Assembly (NCBI RefSeq): GCF_025370935.1 | Contig: NC_133492.1 | Span: 17,036,212 to 17,100,211 of the forward strand | Direction: 5' to 3' | DNA length: 64,000 nucleotides | Source: Choristoneura fumiferana | Taxonomy: Eukaryota; Arthropoda; Insecta; Lepidoptera; Tortricidae | Shown here: positions 24,814 to 34,700 of the stretch, piece after piece | Position numbering within the stretch: the stretch's first letter is position 1 | Layout: the number at the start of each line of letters is the position of its first letter | Position numbers and translations under genes: made by a program | Notes under the pieces: generated by a model | What the model was told of the DNA's origin: nothing | Seen by the model: only the letters and a program-made list of their open reading frames with translations | Databases searched by the model: none

Positions 24814-25490
24814 ACTAGTTTACGAGTAAAGACAGTCACAGTTTAGAGACCAAGCAGGAGTTGACAGAGTGGTAGCGCCGTTGTTGTGGAAGAAAGAGGT
24901 TAGAAGGGTCCAATTGAACAGAACCTGTGCCATCTGTTAGCTTTATAATTAGATCTATGTTAGATGAAGTAACATTATCAGCTGTCAAACCAAAGCAGCA
25001 TGGCATAAATAAATGTCACGGGACACTTGACACCAATTGACCTAGTCCCAAAGTAAGCAAAGCTTGCGTTATGGGTATTATTAAACACTCAAGACTCGAG
25101 AACAAACATTCGTATTTTTCATACAAATACCTGCAAATTGGATCGAACCCATCATAGGTTTTCTAACCATTGGGCTATATGGTCGTCATGTTGAAAAAAA
25201 AAACTATAAAATTATTCTAAGCGCATGGCCACTCTACAATTAAAAATGTGGAAGTTTTACTTCACTTTGATTGTGAACGATCCATTATCATGAATAACTG
25301 AGGGTGAAGGGGTGGTTACCCAGTCGGTATCTATGCCAAAGACGGCGTTCCCTTCCAACCTCTCTTCTATTCCACGCTCTTGGCAACAGAAAGTAGACCG
25401 AGCAACAGCTACAAGTATCGTCACTCTAACACCGCTATAACAGTTCAATTTTTCAAACCCAACATCGCATCCCACGCATCCCTTAACAGC

Positions 25491-25739
25491 TCAATGGTTT
25501 ATAATAGTAGCATGGAGACACTGTGGCACGACATGTCTGTAAGGTAGCTTGTAGTTTTTGACGGTGCGCGCGGCGAGACATTTCAGCGTGGTGTATTTGA
25601 GGGGGTTGACTATGGAGGAGAGGGATTGGTTGGAGGCTTTTAGTATCTCCTCGGGGGTCTCTCCGTCGTAGTTGACTGTGTCGATGTGGGCGCCGTGCGC
25701 GAGGAGCTCGCGGACCACGTCCGGCGGGCACGGGTTCAG
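25491..25739 (-). CDS. Fem-1: Fem-1 exon 10 (last ankyrin repeat, VHL/BC box, stop)
   Basis: Acceptor TTTGTTCCAG, phase 0. It encodes LNPCPPDVVRELLAHGAHID, TVNYDGETPEEILKASN, then TTLKCLAARTVKNYKLPYRH VVPQCLHATIINH and a TGA stop at 25493-25491. LKCLAARTV (residues 631-639 of the joined model) is the BC/VHL box that binds Elongin B/C; VVPQCLHATI is in the place of the Cul2 box (IPxxLxxFI in relatives). The C terminus ends at the family's usual point, so the gene is complete at this end. Confidence 0.95.
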   Translation of the reverse strand: MNPCPPDVVRELLAHGAHIDTVNYDGETPEEILKASNQSLSSIVNPLKYTTLKCLAARTVKNYKLPYRHVVPQCLHATIINH

Positions 25740-28700
25740 CTGGAACAAACGGGCTCATTAACACATCAGCTCAGCCGTAGGACGGCCACTGTTGGACATA
25801 GGCCTCCCCCGTAGACCTCCAGTTGGCTCGGCTGGCAGCGGCTTGCATTCACCGTGAACCCGCGGCTTTAACCAGTTGCTGTATTGTCTGAAGATCTGCG
25901 CTCTTTACACTCTCATCCTATACTGTGTAAGGGAAAGAAATGGTCAAAACGGTTCTCAGTTTCCCAACTCCCGATTCCCAAATGTTTCATTTGCCAAACT
26001 GTTTCATTATTCAACTCAAGATTTTCTCTGAAACTATACTTTTTTCGAAACTTTAATAAAACAAACCTAACCTAACCTAATCTACTGTGTTCTATAAAAG
26101 TATAAGAAAATAAACTGAGAAAAATCATGATCATGGGTTTTATCCGGGCTCGCATGATCGCGATCGCCGCTCGCCCCCCCCTACGGGCGGCCGTACCTTG
26201 CACACGAGGTGTAGCGGCGTGTCGCCCCGTGCGTCGCGCGCGTGCGGCGCGGCCCCCAGCCGCAGCATGAGCGCGAGCAGCGCGCCGGCGCAGGGCGCGG
26301 CGTCCCCCGGCGCGGCGAGCCACGCCCCGCGCGCGCGCGCCGCCTCCGCAGAGCACGCCACGTGCAGCGCGCCGCGACCCGACCGCACCTGAACACATAC
26401 ACAATAAACGCAAATCACTAACACGGCAAAAGAGACCTCGCTACGCTCACATCCTAACCCACGGCACTCGCCTTTTTTGACCCTTCTTATACAACTTTTG
26501 CAGGTGGTAGGACCTTGTGCAAGGTCCGCCCGGATTGCTACCACCATCTTGCTCGCTAAATCCTGCCGTGAAGCAACAGTGCTTGCACTGTTGTGTTTTG
26601 GCGTGCGAAGTAAGACAGCCGGTGTAATTACCCCTGGTGTTGCAGATGTTTATGGGCGGTGGTGATCTCTTACCATCAGGAGACCCACTTGCTCGTTAGC
26701 CATCCAGTCGAATAAAAAAAAACTGTCACAAAAACTATATGGACGCTCGGCATCGATTACAACTTAACGCCAAACGTATTTGAATTCAACTGACGACGAT
26801 GAAGACAATAATTTGACATTGTTTTCTGGATTCAACATGGCGGATATCATTCTATCACCAAGAATTGACCATAGCACGTTCAACTAGTTTGACAGTGCCG
26901 ATAGTGAATCTAACAGTGCAGCGAGCCAGCGTCCATGCACCCCCCACTGACCTTGATATCCAGCTTGACGAGCGAGTAGACCGCCTGGTGTATGGCGGTG
27001 CGGTCCTGGTCGCCGCAGTCGGGCTCGTCCAGCAGGCGCGCCAGCAGCGCGGCCAGGTGCAGCGCGATCACCAGCACGCGCTGGAGGGTCGTCAGCGTCT
27101 GCTCGCGGTCCACCTGCAGCTTGCACTGCAGCAGCTCCATGCCGCGGTGGATCTCCGACAGGGCCTTCTTGAACACCGGGTCTATGTCCTCGAAGGTCAC
27201 GGGGGGGACTATGCGACCTGCAAATGGAATTTGCTTGATTACGGTAGGCAGAAAGGAATAAGGCTGAGAGGGCTATAATCGGGGTCGAATCAAATCAGGA
27301 GATACGTAAAGGCTCCGCGAAGGAGTAGAGGCTGGACTGCGTGAGCGGCGACAGCGGCGGCAGCACGGCGCGCTGCATGTGGGGGGGGGGGCACTGACCT
27401 CTGTGGGGCGGGCGGGCGCGCTCGGCCCGCATGTACGCGAACAGCTCCGCGAAGGAGTAGAGGCTGGACTGCGTGAGCGGCGACAGCGGCGGCAGCACGG
27501 CGCGCTGCATGTGGGGGGGGGGGGCACTGACCTCTGTGGGGCGGGCGGGCGCGCTCGGCCCGCATGTACGCGAACAGCTCCGCGAAGGAGTAGAGGCTGG
27601 ACTGCGTGAGCGGCGACAGCGGCGGCAGCACGGCGCGCTGCATGTGGGGGGGGGGGCACTGACCTCTGTGGGGCGGGCGGGCGCGCTCGGCCCGCATGTA
27701 CGCGAACAGCTCCGCGAAGGAGTAGAGGCTGGACTGCGTGAGCGGCGACAGCGGCGGCAGCACGGCGCGCTGCATGTGGGGGGGGGGCACTGACCTCTGT
27801 GGGGCGGGCGGGCGCGCTCGGCCCGCATGTACGCGAACAGCTCCGCGAAGGAGTAGAGGCTGGACTGCGTGAGCGGCGACAGCGGCGGCAGCACGGCGCG
27901 CTGCATGTGGGGGGGGGGGCACTGACCTCTGTGGGGCGGGCGGGCGCGCTCGGCCCGCATGTACGCGAACAGCTCCGCGAAGGAGTAGAGGCTGGACTGC
28001 GTGAGCGGCGACAGCGGCGGCAGCACGGCGCGCTGCATGTCGAGCGCGTGGTGCCACAGCGCGCGGCACCGCCCGTAGCGTCCCGCGTCCGCGTACACGG
28101 CGCCGCGGTAGCGCACGTAGTACGACGTGTCCGGGTGCGCCGGACCTGCCCGCAAAAAACAAGATCATAAACCTCAGGTTTCCTACGCAAGGACCGATCC
28201 AATATTCAGCCAACTTCTTCCAGTTTTTGAAGGAGTTTTTCTCACCAAAACCTGCTTCTCAAATACAATGCTTATCAAAACCGGAAGCGTTTTTGACTAA
28301 CGCACTTGAAATCCCAATCGTTTTCACCACTTCTTTGGCTGTAATAGTGTAAACAAGTAGACTATTGCGAACGACTCATCATGAACGGCTAAGCTGTTCA
28401 AAGGCATTTTTATCTAGGACGGGTCGGATCGGTCCCTGTACTTAGACTAGCGGTATAATCAGCTCTGAATGATGTGATGACAGTATAACATCGTCTACGT
28501 AAACGACTCGCTGCGGTTTACCAAGAGGGCGGTAATTGACATACTGCGGAACTCACCTAAGATCCGTTCCCTCAACACGAGCGCCTGCATCCGCATGGCA
28601 TCGGGGTCCGCCAGCAGTTCGCGCAATGCCGCCGCGTCGCAGGGCTCAGCCGCCCACTCGTACGCCTCTATGCGGGGTATGTCTTTGGGCTTCGGAATTG

Positions 28701-31700
28701 GAGGACTGCCGTCTGTTGGGAATCTGAAGCGGAAAATTAACAAATAAGCATGATACATGGATCGGAATAACTGTCCAGTGGAGGCCTACGATTAGGTATC
28801 TATTCGTACTTATTCTTGAAGGATTGGTCATCACATTGCTTGCAGTTCACATGGAAGCAGAGGAAGTGTTGGGAGTCTTTTGCTCAGCAAGGGACATGAA
28901 AAGCTTAATATAATAATAGTCGGATACATCTAGGAAACTGTTGGGAACTGCAGAAAAATTGCAATAAATGTATCTTGTGGAATATACACTCATTATCGCC
29001 ACAAAAAGAAAAGAACCTTAGCAAATCCTTGTCCACAAGCTGCCAAGAACTTTGGGTTATGGCGTAGGATTTCTTCCTACTGAGATTTATCGTTGACAAA
29101 CGAACAAAATCATGCTGTAATAATTTACAGGAGTTTCATACTGTTCATGTTTTCGTATATTTGCGATTAAGTGTTTTCTAGACATATATAATCTGCTTCA
29201 CGTTCATCTCTGTTAAATTAATCCTTTACCTAACTTTGATTAACAGTCAATCTTTTGAGATGACAGGTTTGCAAGTTACGAGAAAAAAAAGTTAATACAT
29301 GAGTCGTCACCGTGTTTACGCTGCGTCAGCCTATTTTGACTGATTTTAACGATTAGCATTGAACAGACAATACCCAAATCGAAAAAGATAGTCTCATCAC
29401 TAAATAAAACTCACCGGTCGTCCATCGCTCTCTTCCACAGCGCCAACGCTCCAACCATGTCCCGTCTCTTGTCCACATACGTGGCCCCGAGCAGTTCCAA
29501 CGCATCGATCCGCTGCTGCCGCGTCACCAGTCCATTCTCTGCACTGATCAGGTGCTCTACTATGTGTGTGTGGCCGGTCACAGACGCCGCTAGGAGGGGG
29601 GTCATGCCTGGAAATGTACGTTGACGATTTCATTGATGCGGATGATTATAGAACTGAAAATGTGACAGTATATTTGGCCGAAAACAGAATCACGCAGCAT
29701 AGCTGTGAGGTTTCAAAAGAACGGCTAGATAGAACTTTTCTAGGTTCTTATTTATACAATAAAATCAATAAAGCACTAAATATTTATGACCTAACGCTCC
29801 AGAGTCGTAACAACATTTTCAACATTCTTAAAATTCTCTTTTCAATGAAAAATTTGTGATTTATAAAGTAAATTCGGCTGTTATTTTTATTTAGTGTTAA
29901 TTTGTTCTTTATAAAGCATGCGACGACTCACGAGGTTAAAATTGTAAAGAAATACAATAACGGCATGGCTGCAAAGTCCATCGTAAATTGACACCGAAAA
30001 TCTACAAGACAATCGTAAGGTTAAGGCAAATGATTCGTCGGCTAATTTTATTGTCCTTTGCTTATTTACAAACATTGTCATTTTTTTATTTGACACCTGT
30101 CAGTTATTTATAACTTAAGTACCTAACAAATAAGCTGTAATATTTTAAGGCATTGTAAATGTTTAAATCCGAACAGCAAACTCATGTTTTCCTTGCTTTA
30201 ACAAACTTCAAAAAACAGAGGATATTATCTAGTCCACTCTAGTCGACTCTTTATTACAGGTGAACCGATTTTGTTGCTATTTTTATTACGTACAGTCGAG
30301 TTCATAAACTTGTGATCAAAAATATCTGAACACGTTTCTACACGTTAACAATAGTCTTGTTCAGATATTTTTGATGAAATTTTTGCTCAGAAGTTTATGA
30401 ACTCGACTGTATATTAACTTCCTCGACTAATCCTCGATGTAATGTTATGTTAATTGAAACTTGATTACAATTAAATGGAGATTTGCGATACTTTGGACAT
30501 TCGAATTGCCTGTGGAAGTCTTGCAACTTTTCTATACAAACGAAGAACGACCTCCCAATATCATTAATGTTCAAGATCTCAGAGCTATCTTCACCCAGAG
30601 CTTGAAACTCAAGCCTTGTCGGAAATTAACCAAACATGGATAAAACTCACCGTATGAATCGACATCCATTGTGGCACCGTGTCCTAGCAGCATCTTGAGT
30701 ATGTGTAGTGAGCCACTCTCCGCGCAGTCATGTAGTGCGGTGTTACCCTTGACACTTTTTCTGTTGACATCAGCGTTGAGAGACAGCAGATACTTGGCTA
30801 TTCGGATGTGACCCTTGTAGCATGCTATCATGAGGCATGTGTGTCCGTGCCGATTCGCTATCTCTATGTCTGGAATATGATGGTGCAAATTAATAATCGG
30901 TCATTCTTTTGCCTGAGGGTTGGTAAATAAAGCGGCGGACTGGTCAAGGTCGAAACCCAATCTCCAATCAGTTAAGTCTTGAGGGAAGAGAACGAGCAAG
31001 TGATGACAGCTAGTGCTCCTTATAAGAAACAGCGACAGTCGGCATACAAAGTGGAGTAAGCATAGTGGTCTTCTCACTAAGACAAAGACACGAACGATGG
31101 CGTCTACGGGTCGCTTAGTTCGTACATATCGGCAAATATGATTACACGACAATGAAGTTTATATAACATATGACGAAGAGGAGGAGGTTGAAACAATGGA
31201 ACACATTATGTGAGAATGTAATGGCCCGTACCAATAGACTTCAAGGCACTTCCGCTACGCCAGATCACCCATCCATTTGTGGTGAATCCATATTGCTCGG
31301 ATTAAGTGCGAAGGAGGGGTGAACAGAAAAAAGACCCCTTGGGTTGAAATTTACGAGTATCCATAGGTCGCGAACTAGACGCCAGCGGCCAACTGAACGG
31401 CGAGCATGTTCTCTGTCCATTGCGAAGCTGAAACGTTCGCCACCCAGTTCTTCCCTGGCAGCACACGCAATGAAGAGAGAAAACGCTTCCCGCTTTCAGT
31501 TCGTGGCAGACCCCTAGGATAAGGTCTAGGGTAAGTTAAGAGCTTGTAATCGTGCACTTAATTTTCCCGCCCTTCCTCCAATTGGTAACCAAAAATTAAC
31601 TAGGTACTCAAACGCAAACAATTCTTCGACCAACCGTCGGAGTGTCAACATATGCTGATGATGCTTCGGAGAGAGGTGAAAATAAAATAAATAATAAATA

Positions 31701-34700
31701 AACACGTTCCCAGCGGAGGGAAGGCGGGAAAATTAACTACAGGCTTTCAAATATTCAACGCAAGCTCGGCTTTTTGCATATTCGTAGCTTGACCGCACTT
31801 CTTCACAAGATTATCCAAGATTTTAAACATGTGCTTCCGCAAATAAATGCCTTCCTGAATCCATACAGTGTATAAACTAAAGACGCTTCAATCGAACTCA
31901 CCGGCTCCATTCTCGACTAGGAACTTAACAATATCGTAATGGCCGTCGAAGCAGGCGGCGCGGAGCGGCGTGCTGTGCGTGCGCGTGGTCGAGTTGACGT
32001 TGGCTCCGGCGCGGACCAGCAGCCGCACCAGCGGCAGGTGGCCCGCTGCGGCCGCGCACCACAGCGGCGGCGCGCCCTCTATCGTCTCGCCGTCGAATGT
32101 CACTGGAATGGACGATCATGACAATTATAGTGGGAGCAGCGCATGGTGAAGATAACAAAGTAAGGTATCTTAGGGTATTTAACTATTATCTATTTATTTT
32201 TTGAATCGAAGCTTGCCAACGCGTGTTATCGAATTTCTTTAGTGAACGTAGCCCTGCAGCATGGTGAAGATAACATCTTAATTTAACTATTATCTATTTT
32301 TTTGTAATCGATGCTTGCCAACGCGTGTTATCGAATTTTTTTAGTGAACGTAGCCCTGCATATTGACATAAAAATACTTTTTTTTTGTCTAGGATGGCAT
32401 TTTAAAATTAAAAATAAAAGTGGTTTCCGCATCGAGTCCGATTTAATTAACTTATTTAGTTAACGATTTAAGTACAGAACTAACTCAACAAAAGTGAACT
32501 AATGCAATAAGGAAGTGGGGATAAGTTACCGTATTCGTGAGATACGAGTGCTGGCATTTACGTGTGCCAGATGCCAAATGACCAAAATTACTCTTGACCT
32601 GACGCGTCAATGGCAGCATGCATTTAGCCATCTAGAAATCTTAACAACACTAACAAAAGAAAGTAGAGAGCGTTGAACGGTGTAGTTTCGGAGTTAAAAG
32701 CTTTCCCATCCGTATGTAATAAGGACCAAAACACGCATAAAACCAACTTGTCCAAATTACGAAAACAAAACTATACAAAAAGGCGAATGCGGAAAAGCGC
32801 GGAGAAATGGACGAATAGGTTCTTCAAGCTGCTTTGCGATAACTAGGCGATAACCAAAAGCAAACAATATTTGTTTACTCACAACGTACCCTACATTGAG
32901 CGAATCGAAAACGTTCTGAATCGAACAAAAGATATTTCTGTCGCTGTAAAAGTGCTGTCGTTTAGCCACAATGGCGCCGCGCCAAGCGGCTGACGCACTG
33001 AGAAAGGAGGGAAAGTGCGTAACTAAAGTCATTCATTACCGAGAACAATGATTAATAGACAAAGGTACGTAAGCGGTTGTACGTGGATGTTTTTTATTTA
33101 ATTTAAACGCCGCTTTATTGTTACACTAGCTAGCTAGCTGCTAGCTATTCATGCCGTGCCGTTTCCGGTTTTAGAATATACGGACACCTCCCGTGAGTGT
33201 CGCAAAAAGCGACTAAGGGACCTGTGCCCGTGTTATCTTTCCGACGTTCGCGATCTCATTCACCATCTCATCCATCTTGCACCGTGTGTGTGACAGAAAG
33301 AAGTGATTCCAAGTGCGTTAGACAATAAGGCATCTGCAGGGATGCTACGAAATTCGAAAATCGAAGTTCGTGTCGTTCGGTCCCTCTGACACTTATACTA
33401 TTTAATACGAGAGCGAGAGAGACGGTACGATACGAACTTCGATTTTTGAACTTTGGAGTAGGCGCTCTGACGTGAGAGAGGGAAGCTCTCCATTTCCAAC
33501 AAGGAACACCGGACTCTTTAGAACTGCTTTGTGGAAGGCAAGGGAGAAACCGCAGCACCACACGACCACACTATTTTCCTAAGAAAGTCGTAATGAAGGT
33601 TTGCACCAATGTTCAACCGAAAACACGTAGAAGAGAGTTATTCAGTAAAAAATTTGCTTCCGCAATAGAAGTAGATACCATCGGCCAAATAAGTGGTCTA
33701 TCAATTTTTAAACAAGTTCCTATCAAATGAATATGTCGCTAAAGTCGAACTTTCAAGTTGACAGACACGTCTATTGGCATTATTGTTTTGTGACATGCGA
33801 ACGATTATCAACTTTAGGGTGGTAGACCACATATTTGGCTGATAGTACCTGCAGTCGCCATTAGAAATTTCGGAGCGGCCAAGGCGGGGAAAAATATCGG
33901 AACATTCACTCTATTAACAAGGTTTTAGAGTTCATGTTTCGATATATTTGATCACCATGGCCGCTCTGAAATGTCTGATGTCGACTGTACCTAAAGTAGT
34001 CTACAGTATACCGACATAACTCAGAGCAGATACCTACCTACCTAAGTTTATTTTGTTTCGTATGATACTTTTTATTATACTACCAGCGCTTTCAGAAAGA
34101 CCATCATGCCAAGGAAAATACGCCGCAAGATACTTAACATATTCTCTAAACTATTATAGCTCGCAAAATAAAGTAAATCCATAGGTACTAATATTATAAA
34201 TGCAAAAGTGTGTGTGTTTGTATGTTTGTCCGTTTTTCACGTCGAAGCGGAGCGACGGATCGACGTGATTTTTGGCATGGAGATAGGTTATGGGCCAGAG
34301 AGTGGCATAGGCTACTTTTTATCCCGAAAAAACACAGTTCCCGAGGGAACAGTGCGCGATAACCGAATTCAACGCGGGCGAAGCCGCGGGCAAAAGCTAG
34401 TTAGTAATATATAGATAAAAAAACATAAATTACGTGGGCTACATGTCTAAATTTTACAGGCTAGAAATTTACATAAACATATATTTCAACAGTATTGCGT
34501 ATGACCTTCCACAAATATGACTTCAAAAAAACTAACTGTATCTTTACTTCTAGGATCAGCCGAAAGCGTAGGTAAAACGTATCACCAACAGATTAATGAA
34601 ATATATTAACACTAAAAACGTGGAGCTAGTAAAATACAATAGAAGTAAAAAATCGGAGAAGCGCATGTCCCACTCGCGTGGAGAGTTCCGTACGATAAAA

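Larger units (their letters stand above)
22100..25490 (-). other. Probable Fem-1 3' untranslated region
   Basis: About 3.4 kb after the stop codon has far fewer recognisable repeats than the flanks and no ORF of note. On the minus strand a canonical AATAAA lies at 22129-22124, followed within 30 bases by a T/G-rich stretch; a nearer AATAAA lies at 24813-24808. Dense repeats resume below about 22100. A G run at 22507-22520 and a repeat-like motif near 22640 argue against a single clean UTR. Extent is an inference; long-read cDNA would settle it. Confidence 0.3.

Noticed and set aside
26865..27278. Plus-strand 137-codon frame
   Set aside because: Antisense of Fem-1 exon 8; GC-rich exons leave long open frames on the opposite strand.
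27379..28170. Plus-strand open frames of 76-123 codons over the same array
   Set aside because: Antisense shadows of GC-rich coding repeats with no splice or start context.
27273..28213. Three overlapping open frames of about 290-309 codons on the minus strand
   Set aside because: They run through the exon 7 tandem copies and switch frame at the G runs; only the first 219 bases up to the donor fit the Fem-1 protein. Not a separate repeat protein.
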